Shown here piece by piece: positions 1 through 9,096 of a stretch of 64,000 nucleotides of DNA. Source of the stretch: an uncultured Eubacteriales bacterium. Lineage in GTDB: Bacteria > Bacillota > Clostridia > Peptostreptococcales > Anaerovoracaceae. A model generated the notes under the pieces. That model saw only the letters and a list, made by a program, of their open reading frames with translations. It made no database searches and was not told where the DNA came from. The stretch spans positions 67,124-131,123 of the forward strand of contig CAJTYS010000006.1 of the NCBI GenBank assembly GCA_910583765.1, written 5' to 3'. A program made the translations under genes and the position numbers. The stretch's first letter is position 1. Every line of letters starts with the position of its first letter.

Positions 1-57
1 GTAAGTTTAGGAATAACGAGCGCATTTGAATGATCAAATCGTTTTTGATGGCAAAAA

Positions 58-86
58 GCAGGAAAGCTCCCAAGGGGCTTTTCTGC
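58..86 (+). other. Hairpin upstream of transketolase
   Basis: Imperfect inverted repeat with GCAG/CTGC and AAAGC/GCTTT arms around a CCC-AA-GGG tip, 40 bases before the transketolase start. It has no T-run after it, so it may be the end of an upstream gene's terminator or a leader hairpin. The gene to its left lies outside the window. Confidence 0.35.
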
Positions 87-125
87 CCAGTGCCTGATAT
101 AAAAATGCAAACAGGAGGATAAGCA

Positions 126-944
126 ATGGATTACACACACTTTGAAAAGACAGCGGCAAATATCCGCACAGGAATCGTGAAAGCAATACATAACGCAGGC
201 TCCGGACATCCGGGCGGTTCCCTTTCTGCGGCGGATATCGTGACTGCGCTGTATTTTAAAGAAATGAACATCGACCCGAAAAATCCAAAAATGAAGGGCA
301 GGGACAAATTCATCCTGTCAAAGGGCCACGCCGGTCCAGTGCAATACGCGGCGCTGGCAGAACGAGGCTACTTTCCAAAAGAAGACATCCTGCAGCTGAG
401 AAAGCTGGGAAGCAAATTTCAGGGCCACCCAAACATGAACAAGGTCCCGGGCATCGAAATGTCCACAGGCTCCCTGGGACAGGGCTTTTCCGTGGCAGGC
501 GGCATGGCTATGGCCGGAAAGCTGGACAAGGACCCAGGCAGGATCTATGTGCTGCTGGGCGACGGCGAGATCCAGGAAGGCATCATCTGGGAAGCTGCCA
601 TGTCCGCGGCACATTACAAGTTGGACAACCTGGTAGGAATCCTGGATTGGAACGGCCTGCAGATCGACGGAAAAAACGAAGATGTCATGACCGTTGCTCC
701 TGTTGATAAGAAATTCGAGGCTTTTGGCTGGAACGTGATCAACATCGATGGACATGATTTCCCGCAGATTTTCGATGCCTTTGACAAGGCTAGAGCATGC
801 AAAGGCAAGCCGACCATGATCATTGCCAAGACTCACAAAGGCAGAGGCGTTTCCTTTATGGAAGACCAATACGGCTGGCATGGAAAAGCCCCGAACGAAG
901 AACAGACGAAGCAGGCGATCGAGGAACTGGGAGGTGAATGGTAA
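126..944 (+). CDS. Transketolase, N-terminal (TPP-binding) subunit
   Basis: This is the thiamine-diphosphate-binding half of a split transketolase, which moves two-carbon ketol units in the non-oxidative pentose phosphate pathway in the cytosol. The 272 residues match the usual length of the N-terminal subunit. The TPP/Mg2+ signature GDG is at residues 145-147 and its asparagine at 176 (DWNGLQ). The N-terminal SGHPGGSLS stretch is the conserved substrate/TPP region. The ATG follows AGGAGG at about 113-118. The stop overlaps the start of the C-terminal subunit, so the two are translationally coupled. Confidence 0.95.
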   Translation: MDYTHFEKTAANIRTGIVKAIHNAGSGHPGGSLSAADIVTALYFKEMNIDPKNPKMKGRDKFILSKGHAGPVQYAALAERGYFPKEDILQLRKLGSKFQGHPNMNKVPGIEMSTGSLGQGFSVAGGMAMAGKLDKDPGRIYVLLGDGEIQEGIIWEAAMSAAHYKLDNLVGILDWNGLQIDGKNEDVMTVAPVDKKFEAFGWNVINIDGHDFPQIFDAFDKARACKGKPTMIIAKTHKGRGVSFMEDQYGWHGKAPNEEQTKQAIEELGGEW

Positions 945-1873
945 TGGCAGAAAAAATGGCAACAAGACAAGCTTATGGAAAAAAGCTGGTAGAATTAGGC
1001 GCAAAATATGAAAACCTGGTGGTAATGGACGCAGACCTTTCCAAATCCACTATGACCGCAGAATTCGGCAGCGCTTATCCAGAACGGTTTTTCAACATGG
1101 GGATCGCGGAACAAAATCTGTATGGAGCGGCCACGGGCCTGGCATTGTCGGGAAAGACCGTGTGCGCCAGCACCTTCGCCATGTTCGCTGCGGGAAGGGC
1201 CTTTGAGATCATCCGCAACTCCATTGGCTACACGAAAGCCAACGTGAAGATCTGCGCCACTCATGCGGGGATCACAGTAGGCGAAGACGGAGCCAGCCAC
1301 CAGACCTTTGAAGACCTGGCTCTCATGCGGACCATCCCAGGCATGACAGTCATCAATCCGTCTGACGGCGTTTCCGCTGGAAAACTGCTGGAACAGGCCA
1401 TTGCCATGAATGGCCCTTGCTACATCAGACTGGGAAGAGCCGCGGTGCCGATCTTTTACGATGAAGCAGCGGACATTGCTTTAGGAAAAGGAAACTGCCT
1501 GCGGGACGGAAATGACGTGACCATCGTGGCCACAGGGATCATGGTAAGCGAAGCTATGATGGCTGCGGAAGAGCTGGAAAAACAGGGCATTGACGCCAGG
1601 GTCATCGATATCCACACCATCAAGCCCATTGATAAAGACATCCTGATCAAAGCCGCGAAAGAAACAGGCAAGATCGTCACCGCAGAGGAACATTCTGTGA
1701 TCGGCGGCCTGGGAAGCGCGGTGGCCGAAGCCATTGCCCAGGACGCGCCTGCGAAAATGGCTTTCGTGGGGCAGCAGGACACCTTTGGTGAGTCTGGAAA
1801 GCCAGATGAATTGAAGAAAAAATACGGCATGACAGCAGAACACATCGTAACTGCGGTAAAAGCCTTGAAATAA
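944..1873 (+). CDS. Transketolase, C-terminal subunit
   Basis: This is the pyrimidine-binding plus C-terminal half of the same two-chain transketolase, 309 residues from the chosen start. Conserved features are MGIAEQN near residue 49, which carries the glutamate that activates TPP, and a C-terminal transketolase domain with TAEEHSVIGGLGSAVAEA. An in-frame ATG lies at 938. The ATG at 944 is preferred because GAGGTG at 931-936 is spaced seven bases from it and it overlaps the upstream TAA as TAATG. The related alternative, a 1-deoxyxylulose-5-phosphate synthase, would be a single longer chain. Confidence 0.95.
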   Translation: MAEKMATRQAYGKKLVELGAKYENLVVMDADLSKSTMTAEFGSAYPERFFNMGIAEQNLYGAATGLALSGKTVCASTFAMFAAGRAFEIIRNSIGYTKANVKICATHAGITVGEDGASHQTFEDLALMRTIPGMTVINPSDGVSAGKLLEQAIAMNGPCYIRLGRAAVPIFYDEAADIALGKGNCLRDGNDVTIVATGIMVSEAMMAAEELEKQGIDARVIDIHTIKPIDKDILIKAAKETGKIVTAEEHSVIGGLGSAVAEAIAQDAPAKMAFVGQQDTFGESGKPDELKKKYGMTAEHIVTAVKALK

Positions 1874-1899
1874 CTAGGCGCAAAAATTGTAATAACAAG

Positions 1900-1948
1900 C
1901 TCCCTTCTTGAATAGGTTTAATTATAAACGAAACAGAAGGGAGTTTTG
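1900..1948 (+). terminator. Terminator of the transketolase pair, sharing bases with the next ribosome site
   Basis: CTCCCTTCT (1900-1908) pairs with AGAAGGGAG (1935-1943), followed by TTTTGG. The 3' arm contains the only plausible Shine-Dalgarno sequence of the next gene, so folding would hide it. Confidence 0.7.
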
Positions 1949-1951
1949 GTT

Positions 1952-2428
1952 TTGGGAGAAAAAGAAAAGAAGATACGGAAACCGGTGAAAAAAAAGTTCG
2001 TGGTCATCGCAGTCCTTGCGGTGGTCGCAACTTTGGCAGCCGGGCTCGCGGCGGTCAATTTATTAAAAGGTGACAAAAAAGTGGAGTTTAAAACATTGAG
2101 CGAAAACAAAATACCTCAGGACATCTCAAGCCAGGTGATCCCAGAGTACAGAAGCTTGGAACGGGCATTGGCCTGCGTGGTGGAAGATAAAATCTACGTG
2201 ATCGTCACCAGAGGCGAAAAGCCCACTTCCGGATTCGGATTGGAAATCGACAAAATGAAGCTGGAAGAAAAAGACGGAAAGCACAATCTGGTGGTCTATG
2301 CGGATTTTGAGGATCCAGAAAAAGGAAAAGCCCTGGCCCAGGTCATCACATATCCAGTGAAAGTGGCGGAAACGGATTTAACGAAGCTGCCTGATGAGAT
2401 CGAACTGCGGATCCAGTACGAAGAGTAG
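1952..2428 (+). CDS. Membrane-anchored protein with PrcB-like C-terminal domain
   Basis: A protein of about 158 residues with a lysine-rich start, one hydrophobic segment near residues 18-38 (VVIAVLAVVATLAAGLAAV) and an extracytoplasmic domain. The segment RGEKPTSGFGLEI and the following beta-rich stretch resemble the PrcB C-terminal domain, first named from a treponemal protease complex; the role here is unknown. No ATG lies near the start. TTG at 1952 sits eight bases after AGAAGGGAG and is chosen; TTG at 1946 and GTG at 1985 are alternatives. It stands alone between two terminators. Confidence 0.7.
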   Translation: MGEKEKKIRKPVKKKFVVIAVLAVVATLAAGLAAVNLLKGDKKVEFKTLSENKIPQDISSQVIPEYRSLERALACVVEDKIYVIVTRGEKPTSGFGLEIDKMKLEEKDGKHNLVVYADFEDPEKGKALAQVITYPVKVAETDLTKLPDEIELRIQYEE

Positions 2429-2500
2429 GCAGGCGCGCGTCTAAAAACGCGCTGGGCTCCTTGGGAAAACCTGATCAGTAAAATTCATCGCTTTTGCAAA

Positions 2501-2546
2501 GAGAGATGCCGGTACGCCGCGGCCCTGCGGTCAGCATCTCTTTTCT
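2501..2546 (+). terminator. Rho-independent terminator
   Basis: GAGAGATGC (2501-2509) pairs with GCATCTC (2534-2540), followed by TTTTCT. The intervening CGCCGCGGCCCTGCGG can fold further. It closes the PrcB-domain gene. Confidence 0.8.
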
Positions 2547-2628
2547 AATGTCAGGAGACTCCCTTTCAAGGGATAAAGCCGCCCGTTTTATGGTGTCCAA
2601 ATTTTACGAGGAAAATGTCTTAATGTAG

Positions 2629-2657
2629 TTGACATAAAATGTAATTAATGGTATTAT
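2629..2657 (+). promoter_or_regulatory. Sigma-A promoter for the ftsEX cluster
   Basis: TTGACA at 2629-2634, a 17-base spacer and TATTAT at 2652-2657. It lies 245 bases before ftsE, giving a long untranslated leader. A weaker TTGTTT/TATAGT pair occurs near 2780-2808. Nothing else is seen in 2547-2902. Confidence 0.8.
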
Positions 2658-2902
2658 TAACATGATGCTGGACGCAGATTCCAGAAAATAAAACAAAAGG
2701 AATGGCAGCCATTTTTCCTATCACATACTCTTCACTTGCAAGTGATAAAATTGTAGCGTTTTGAGGAATACTAGCGATATTTGTTTGAAAAACAGAGCGA
2801 ATTATAGTAAACTAAAGCATATTTGAAAGTTGCTTGATATGAATCGCGCGTCCATGTTCAAAACAAGGCTGCACGCAAGAACGGGAAAGGGGCTTGGCAG
2901 AA

Positions 2903-3673
2903 ATGATCATTTTTGAAAATGTCACAAAGCATTACAAATCAAACATAGGCCTTGAGGATGTGAGTGTAAAAATAAACAAAGGGGAATTCGTCTTCTTAGT
3001 AGGGCCCAGCGGGGCGGGAAAATCCACATTTGTCAAACTGATTTTAAAAGAGATCAATGCAGACAAAGGGAAGATCAAAGTCATGGACAAGGATGTGACC
3101 CGATTTTCCAACAGGCAGATTCCAAGCTTGAGGAGGGATGTGGGCATCGTGTTTCAGGACTTCCGCCTGCTGCCAAAGAAAACCGTGTTTGAAAACGTGG
3201 CCTTTGCCATGGAGATCGTCCATGCGCCGAGGAAAAAAATACGCAGACAAGTGCCGCAGCTTTTGAAGGTCGTAGGCATCGAAAGCAAGGCAAAGAAATA
3301 TCCCAACGAATTATCCGCGGGCGAACAGCAGAGAGTGGCCATAGCCAGAGCGCTGGCCAATAATCCCATGATCCTCATCGCGGACGAGCCCACTGGGAAC
3401 CTGGATCCAGACACGGCGTGGGAAATCATGCAGATCTTAGACGGGATCAACATGCGGGGAACCACTGTGGTGATGGTCACCCATGCCAAGGATATCGTGG
3501 ATAAAATGAACAAGCGGGTGATCGGCATCGAAAAGGGAAAGATCGTCAGAGACGATGTCGGCATATACGGGCTGGAAGCCACCCTCGCTCAGCTGGAAGG
3601 CATGGAAGTGACCACGGACACCCTCCAGCACAGGCGTGTATTCAATGAGAGAGAAAAAAAGGGAGAGTTATAG
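2903..3673 (+). CDS. ftsE: Cell-division ABC ATPase FtsE
   Basis: Cytoplasmic ATPase of the FtsEX complex, which couples the divisome to peptidoglycan hydrolases outside the membrane. It has Walker A GPSGAGKST near residue 34, signature LSAGEQQRVAIARAL near 136, and Walker B ILIADEPTGNLD just after it. It is 256 residues from the chosen start; the usual size is about 230, so the C-terminus is slightly extended. ATG 2903 gives the typical MIIFENVTK start, ten bases from AAAGGGG. A TTG at 2894 in the same frame is too close to that site. ftsX follows after two bases. Confidence 0.95.
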   Translation: MIIFENVTKHYKSNIGLEDVSVKINKGEFVFLVGPSGAGKSTFVKLILKEINADKGKIKVMDKDVTRFSNRQIPSLRRDVGIVFQDFRLLPKKTVFENVAFAMEIVHAPRKKIRRQVPQLLKVVGIESKAKKYPNELSAGEQQRVAIARALANNPMILIADEPTGNLDPDTAWEIMQILDGINMRGTTVVMVTHAKDIVDKMNKRVIGIEKGKIVRDDVGIYGLEATLAQLEGMEVTTDTLQHRRVFNEREKKGEL

Positions 3674-3675
3674 GC

Positions 3676-4569
3676 ATGATCAGACGTTTTTTCTATACGC
3701 TGAAGCAAGCGTTTCAGCAAGTGTTCCGAAACAGGGCGATGACTGTGGCGTCTGTGTTCGCCATTACAGCCATGCTCCTGATTTTGGGGTTGTTCTTTAT
3801 TATTGTGATCAATATCAATACCGCCGCGACTATGATCCAGCAGGATTACGATTCCATTGAGGTGTTCCTGGATGACGCGACCACGGAAGAGCAGGCTCAG
3901 AGCATGATCGCGGCCCTTCAAGAGGAAAACGGCGTGGACGAAGTTCTCTACCGGACAAAGGACCAGGCCATGGCGGAATTGAAAGCAAGATGGGGTGAGA
4001 ATGGAGAACTGCTGGATTCCCTGGCGGAGAATCCTTTGCCAAACTCTCTGATCATTAAAATCAGCAGCCTGGAGGCGGCCAATGACATCGCGAAAAAATC
4101 GGGCGCCTTGGAAGGCGTGGAGGATGTCAAATACTATAAAGAAACTGTGGACAAATTGATGAACGCCACTAGGTTCATTCAAATAGCGGCCATCATTGTG
4201 ATGATTTTCCTCATTGTGGTATCTATTGTCGTGGTGTCCAACACCATCAAACTTACGGTGTTTAACAGGGCCAGGGAAATCAGCATCATGAAATACGTGG
4301 GAGCCACTAACTGGTTCATCCGAGGACCGTTTCTGGCAGAAGGCATCATCATCGGGTTGTTGTCTGCGGGGATTTCGGTAGGCATCTGCGCGGTGCTTTA
4401 CGATAAAGTCATCGATATGATCGGGCAGGATGTGTTCCTCATCTTGTCCACTCCTATGGTGCCTATGGAATTTTTAATATATAATTTAGTTTGGATTTTC
4501 GCAGCGCTGGGCATCAGCATTGGTGCCTGCGGCAGTATCATTTCCATGAGAAAATTTTTGGATGCTTAG
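3676..4569 (+). CDS. ftsX: Cell-division permease-like FtsX
   Basis: Membrane partner of FtsE, 297 residues. It has an N-terminal membrane segment near residues 22-50, an extracellular domain of about 110 residues that would contact the hydrolase, then three membrane segments in the last 130 residues. The segment TVFNRAREISIMKYVGATNWFI is cut here to its core REISIMKYVGAT, a strongly conserved FtsX feature. The proteins are not transporters; they transmit ATP-driven movement. Its stop lies just before the start of the M23 protein, which is the probable partner. Confidence 0.95.
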   Translation: MIRRFFYTLKQAFQQVFRNRAMTVASVFAITAMLLILGLFFIIVININTAATMIQQDYDSIEVFLDDATTEEQAQSMIAALQEENGVDEVLYRTKDQAMAELKARWGENGELLDSLAENPLPNSLIIKISSLEAANDIAKKSGALEGVEDVKYYKETVDKLMNATRFIQIAAIIVMIFLIVVSIVVVSNTIKLTVFNRAREISIMKYVGATNWFIRGPFLAEGIIIGLLSAGISVGICAVLYDKVIDMIGQDVFLILSTPMVPMEFLIYNLVWIFAALGISIGACGSIISMRKFLDA

Positions 4570-4582
4570 GAGGAAGCGATTT

Positions 4583-5902
4583 ATGCGAAACAAAATAATG
4601 ATGATCATTGCTTTAGTCCTGATCTTTACCATGCTATTTGGCACAGGCGCGGTTTATGGGGCGCAGGTGGGCCGTCAGGACTACAATCAGGTGCAGCAGC
4701 AAATCGAACAGGAAAAGAAAAAGCTGGAAGAAGGAAAAGCCGAAGAACAGAGCCTCGCACAGGAGATTCAGGGGCTGGAAACAAAGATCAGCGCCGTGGA
4801 AAACCAGGTGGCCGCTTTGCAGTCTCAGATCTCCACCACAGAAGGAAAAATAGCGGCAGCTAAAGAAGAGCTGAAACAGGCACAGGAGAGCATTGATTCC
4901 CAGGACGCGAACCTGAATCTTCGTCTCAGGACCATGTACAAAAACGGCTCTATCGGATTTTTGGACGTGCTGCTGGGTTCCGGCAGCATATCGGAGTTCA
5001 TCAGCAATATCGACATGGTGCAGAAGGTTCATGCCAGCGATAAAAAAGTCCTGGCCACGCTGAAAGACGATTACAAGGTAGTCAAAGAGAAAAAAGAAGA
5101 ACTGGACGCCCTGCAGAGCCAGCTCAGTTCTCAAAAACAGCAGGAAGCGGAAAAGCAGGCCCAGCTGACAGCCAACAAAAGCGAAGTCACAAAGAAGAAA
5201 GCTAACGTGGCGGCCAGCAATGAAGCCCGCCAGGATAATATTCAAGATCTGAACGCGGAAGCGGATCACATCATGGCCATTATTCAGGAAGAAGAACGAA
5301 AGGCCAGGGAACGGGAAGAACAAGAGCGGAAAGAACGAGAAGAGCGGGAGAGACAGCAAAAGCAGCAACAGCAGGCGCAGAATGGAAACAATGGCAGCAG
5401 CGGGAACAGCGGAAACTCCACAGGCGGTGACAGCGGGAATTCTTCTGGCGGAAGCTCGGACAAGGGGAACAGCTCTTCTGGCGGAAGTTCCGGAGGCAGT
5501 TCTGGCAGCGGGTTCACGTGGCCTGTCCCAGGACACACCAGGATTTCCTCCAATTATGGATGGCGGATCTGCCCATTTCATGGCAGGGAAAAGCATACGG
5601 GCATTGATATTCCGGCTCCATATGGGACTGCCGTGAAAGCGGCTGACAGCGGCACGGTGATTTACGCCGGATATTTGGGCAGCTATGGAAACGCTGTCAT
5701 CATCCGCCACAGCAGTACCTTGTACACCCTTTACGCACATAACAGCAGCCTTGTAGTAGGTTCGGGGAAAAAAGTTTCCAGAGGACAGACCGTGGCCAAG
5801 ATCGGCAGCACAGGAAGTTCCACAGGAAACCATCTTCACTTTGAAGTCCGCAAAGGCGGCAACAGCTATGGAAATGACGTGAATCCATGGAATTACTTAT
5901 AA
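4583..5902 (+). CDS. Secreted coiled-coil M23 peptidoglycan endopeptidase (FtsEX partner)
   Basis: 439 residues: signal peptide (1-27), long coiled coil (about 30-255), a Ser/Gly-rich linker (about 270-320) and a C-terminal LytM/M23 domain. The zinc ligands are intact: H338 and D342 (HTGID), then HLH at 417-419, so it is probably a working endopeptidase rather than an EnvC-like degenerate activator. The coiled coil is the part expected to bind FtsX. TAGGAGG at 4567-4573 points to ATG 4583; an in-frame ATG at 4562 would place that site inside the gene. It may be cut at division under FtsEX control. Confidence 0.9.
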   Translation: MRNKIMMIIALVLIFTMLFGTGAVYGAQVGRQDYNQVQQQIEQEKKKLEEGKAEEQSLAQEIQGLETKISAVENQVAALQSQISTTEGKIAAAKEELKQAQESIDSQDANLNLRLRTMYKNGSIGFLDVLLGSGSISEFISNIDMVQKVHASDKKVLATLKDDYKVVKEKKEELDALQSQLSSQKQQEAEKQAQLTANKSEVTKKKANVAASNEARQDNIQDLNAEADHIMAIIQEEERKAREREEQERKEREERERQQKQQQQAQNGNNGSSGNSGNSTGGDSGNSSGGSSDKGNSSSGGSSGGSSGSGFTWPVPGHTRISSNYGWRICPFHGREKHTGIDIPAPYGTAVKAADSGTVIYAGYLGSYGNAVIIRHSSTLYTLYAHNSSLVVGSGKKVSRGQTVAKIGSTGSSTGNHLHFEVRKGGNSYGNDVNPWNYL

Positions 5903-5914
5903 GGAGCATCATCA

Positions 5915-7549
5915 ATGAAAGAGATTCATCCGATCATTGAAGAACTGCTGAAAAAAAGAGGCGTTTCCGGTGAAGAAGAGATCCGTGAATTTTTATCGGA
6001 AAAACCACAGAAAACATACGATCCATTCCTGCTTCCAGATCTGGAGGCAGGGGTGGATTTCATCTTACAGGCAGCACAAGAGCAGAAAAAAATCTGTATT
6101 TACGGCGATTATGACGCTGATGGAATCACTTCTGTCAGTATTTTGATGGAATTTTTGCGGAATTTGACAGAGAACATCGAATTTTACATCCCTTCTCGGT
6201 TTGACGAAGGTTACGGGCTGAATATGGACGCTGTGAAAAAAATCAGGGAAGGCGGCGCGGATGTGCTGCTGACCGTGGACTGCGGCAGCGTTTCCTTTGA
6301 AGAAGTGGAACTAGCAAAGAAACTGGGAATGGAAGTGTTAGTGACAGACCACCACAGTATCACGGATGTGCGGGCAGACTGTCTGCTGATCAATCCAAAG
6401 CGGGTGGACAGCGCATATCCCTTCGATGGGCTGGCAGGTTGCGGAGTCGCTTTCAAACTGGCCCAGGGCATCCAGAAAAAAGCAGGGCTTCCCAAAGCCG
6501 TTCTCAATAGGACCTTAGATCTGGTAGCGCTGGGGACCATTGCGGACATCGTGCCTTTGCTGGATGAAAACAGAACTCTGGTGAAACACGGGATGCATAT
6601 CATTGCCAGCGGCCTGCGTCCAGGTCTAGCTGCGCTCATTGAGAAGATTTCCTTTGACAGGGAAAGCCTCAGCTCAGACAACGTCTCCTATGGCATCGCG
6701 CCTCATTTGAACGCGGCAGGGCGCATTGGGGACGCATCAGTAGCCGCCTGGCTCATGCTGGCGCAGGAATCGCAGAAGATCGCCCAATACACAGATCAGC
6801 TGATCGCATGTAACCAGCAGCGAAAAAAATTGCAGGAACAGGCTTTTGACTTGTGCAAAGAGCTGATCGAGGACCATTTGGCAGACCGGAAATTTCTCAT
6901 TGTGTACGCAGAAGAGGTGCATGAAGGCATCGCGGGGATCGTAGCAGGAAAGCTGAAAGAGCAGTACGAGCGACCAGTGATCCTGCTGACTCCTTTCGGG
7001 GAATACTTAAAGGGAACTGGCAGAAGCGTTCCGGGCGTTCATTTGTACCACCTGCTCAAATCCCACGAAACTCTGTTCCTGCGGTTTGGCGGCCACGAGG
7101 GAGCCTGCGGCTTTACCATGGAAAAGGCCAATTTTCCGATTTTAGAACAAGCTTTAGAAGCGGACATGGAGCGAGCGCTGCAAAAAGATCCTGATCTGCT
7201 GCGTCAAACCCCGCAGCCGGACATGGCCCTGGAAGGAGCGCAGACCACATTGGAGCTGGCGGAAAGTTTAGGCTGTCTGGCGCCCTTTGGGAGCAAAAAC
7301 CCAAAGCCTTTATTTTTACTGGAGCAGGTAGAACTGTCTCGTCAGCAGCCCATGGGTGATGGCAGGCATATCCGATTCCTAGCCACATGCAAGGATGGTT
7401 ATGGCGTAGAATGCGTGCTTTTCAACAAGGCAAAGGATTATGCGCATATGATTTATGGGGATCAGCCTGTGGATTTGACGGGAACTGTCGATTTTCAGGA
7501 ATGGAGAGGGAACAAAAGCGTCCGATTCACAGTAGGATCCATGGTATGA
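5915..7549 (+). CDS. recJ: Single-strand-specific exonuclease RecJ
   Basis: A 5'-to-3' single-strand DNA exonuclease of the DHH family, acting in recombination and repair. It carries the DHH-family motifs YGDYDADGITS, then DCGS, VTDHHS and NPKR in order, a DHHA1 domain with the GGHEGACGFTM glycine-rich motif, and a C-terminal OB-like region. At 544 residues it is near the usual 550-800. ATG 5915 has AAGGAG at 5901-5906. It sits between two cell-wall genes with 12 bases on its left and 67 on its right, so it is probably co-transcribed. Confidence 0.95.
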   Translation: MKEIHPIIEELLKKRGVSGEEEIREFLSEKPQKTYDPFLLPDLEAGVDFILQAAQEQKKICIYGDYDADGITSVSILMEFLRNLTENIEFYIPSRFDEGYGLNMDAVKKIREGGADVLLTVDCGSVSFEEVELAKKLGMEVLVTDHHSITDVRADCLLINPKRVDSAYPFDGLAGCGVAFKLAQGIQKKAGLPKAVLNRTLDLVALGTIADIVPLLDENRTLVKHGMHIIASGLRPGLAALIEKISFDRESLSSDNVSYGIAPHLNAAGRIGDASVAAWLMLAQESQKIAQYTDQLIACNQQRKKLQEQAFDLCKELIEDHLADRKFLIVYAEEVHEGIAGIVAGKLKEQYERPVILLTPFGEYLKGTGRSVPGVHLYHLLKSHETLFLRFGGHEGACGFTMEKANFPILEQALEADMERALQKDPDLLRQTPQPDMALEGAQTTLELAESLGCLAPFGSKNPKPLFLLEQVELSRQQPMGDGRHIRFLATCKDGYGVECVLFNKAKDYAHMIYGDQPVDLTGTVDFQEWRGNKSVRFTVGSMV

Positions 7550-7616
7550 TGAGACAAATGAAACAGAGCGCGCCAGACCATAGGCGCTTATGAAAGAAAG
7601 GGAAGTAGAGGGGACT

Positions 7617-8798
7617 ATGAAAACAAAGAAAAGAGAGATGGGCATGTTTCTGGTGCTGGGGATGCTGATCGGAGGCTGCATTGCGCTGGGAGGTCTGCTG
7701 CTAGTGGAAAAAGGGCTGTTCGGCGGCATGGTGACTTTGCCTAGATCAGATTACCAATACTACCAACAGCTGGATCAGCGCTATTCCAAATTGAACGGAA
7801 TCTACGATTCTGTCATTACCAGCTATTACAAAAAGCCAAAAGAAGAAAACTTGGACACGGGCATGTACAAGGGTTTGTTGGCTGGACTAGGAGATCCGTA
7901 TTCCACATACATGACCAGTGAGGAATACGCATCGTGGGAAGACAGCACCACCGGCGAATTTGAAGGCGTGGGCGTGGTGTTTACACAAGATCAAAAAGGC
8001 AATTATCTGGTCATCCAGACCACGCCAGGCTCGCCTGCGGAAAAGGCTGGGATCAAGGCGGATGATGTTATCTTGAAAGTAGACGGAAAGACATACGATT
8101 CCATGAACGAGTTGAGCGCGGCCATCAAGGGGCCCGCGGGGACAAAGGTGACTGTCACTTGCCAGCGAGATGGAAAAGAGATGGATTTTCAGATGACAAG
8201 GCAGCAGATTATCGATCAGTCTGTGGAAAGCAAAGCGCTGGACGATGATATCGGATACATCAAAATATCTGCCTTTGAAGCCCACACAGCAGAGGATTTT
8301 GACAAGGCTGTGGCAGACTTGAAGAAACAGGGCGCGAAGCGTCTGGTCATTGATCTGCGCGACAACAGCGGCGGGATCCTGGATCCGGGCATCCAAATCG
8401 CGGACACGCTGCTGGGCAAAGGAACCATCACCTACTTGGAAGATCAAAAGGGCAGCAAGCAATATCTCAAATCAGACGAAGAAAAACTGGACATGCCTTA
8501 TGCCCTGCTGATCAATGACAAATCAGCCAGCACATCGGAAGTCCTGGCGGCAGCAGTAAAAGACGATGGACAGAACCCACTGATCGGCACCACCACCTTT
8601 GGGAAAGGCATTGTCCAAACCACAGCCAAGCTGAAAGACGGCAGCGCGCTGAAGATCACCACAGCCCAGTATTTCTCACCAAAGGGGCGCCAGATCCATG
8701 GAAAGGGAGTCAAGCCGGATCATAAAGTCAAGAACAACGCAAAGACGAAAAAGGACGAGCAGCTGGAAAAAGCATTGGAATTGCTGCGGGCAAAATAA
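7617..8798 (+). CDS. S41-family C-terminal processing protease (CtpA/CtpB-like)
   Basis: Membrane-anchored serine protease, 393 residues: N-terminal membrane segment (about 10-32), PDZ domain (about 110-190) and S41 catalytic domain. The Ser is in DKSASTSEVLA and the general-base Lys in TTFGKGIVQT. ATG 7617 is preferred, with AGAGGGG just upstream; ATG 7590 in the same frame lacks a ribosome site. Such proteases often lie beside ftsEX-hydrolase genes in Firmicutes and may regulate hydrolase or envelope proteins. The actual substrate is unknown. Confidence 0.92.
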   Translation: MKTKKREMGMFLVLGMLIGGCIALGGLLLVEKGLFGGMVTLPRSDYQYYQQLDQRYSKLNGIYDSVITSYYKKPKEENLDTGMYKGLLAGLGDPYSTYMTSEEYASWEDSTTGEFEGVGVVFTQDQKGNYLVIQTTPGSPAEKAGIKADDVILKVDGKTYDSMNELSAAIKGPAGTKVTVTCQRDGKEMDFQMTRQQIIDQSVESKALDDDIGYIKISAFEAHTAEDFDKAVADLKKQGAKRLVIDLRDNSGGILDPGIQIADTLLGKGTITYLEDQKGSKQYLKSDEEKLDMPYALLINDKSASTSEVLAAAVKDDGQNPLIGTTTFGKGIVQTTAKLKDGSALKITTAQYFSPKGRQIHGKGVKPDHKVKNNAKTKKDEQLEKALELLRAK

Positions 8799-8868
8799 CA
8801 GGCAGGAAAACAACACACTGGAGAAAGAGCCCATATCATAAACGCCATAAAATATCGATCAAAATAAA

Positions 8869-8924
8869 CACCTGGAAAGCGGGTACGGCAAAGTGCCGGA
8901 AACCGCCTTTCAGGTGCTTTTTAT
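8869..8924 (+). terminator. Terminator of the ftsE-ctp cluster
   Basis: CACCTGGAAAGCGG (from 8869) pairs with CCGCCTTTCAGGTG (to 8916) with an inner CGGCA/TGCCG stem and CTTTTTATT after it. Confidence 0.85.
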
Positions 8925-8978
8925 TCTGTGGAAAATATGGCTAGCAATGTTTCTGGAATAGCAGCAAAGTCTGCTGCC

Positions 8979-9000
8979 AAAAGAAAACCGGCGGAGCCGG
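8979..9000 (-). terminator. Minus-strand terminator after the exchanger gene
   Basis: Read on the minus strand, CCGGC-TCC-GCCGG is followed by TTTTCTTT. It lies about 100 bases past the exchanger stop. A second stem, CTAAAGC/GCTTTAG (9070-9091), sits right after the stop but lacks a T-run. Confidence 0.5.
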
Positions 9001-9096
9001 CTCTGTTATAACGTAGAAACTATTGCTTGGGATATTGACGGAGTTTCAAAAACATACTGTGGGACGATTCTAAAGCCGCAGGCGCGCTTTAGGAGC

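Noticed and set aside
4634..5839. A 401-residue minus-strand frame
   Set aside because: It is the shadow of the repetitive coiled-coil M23 gene; composition is low-complexity (Leu/Phe/Ser runs).
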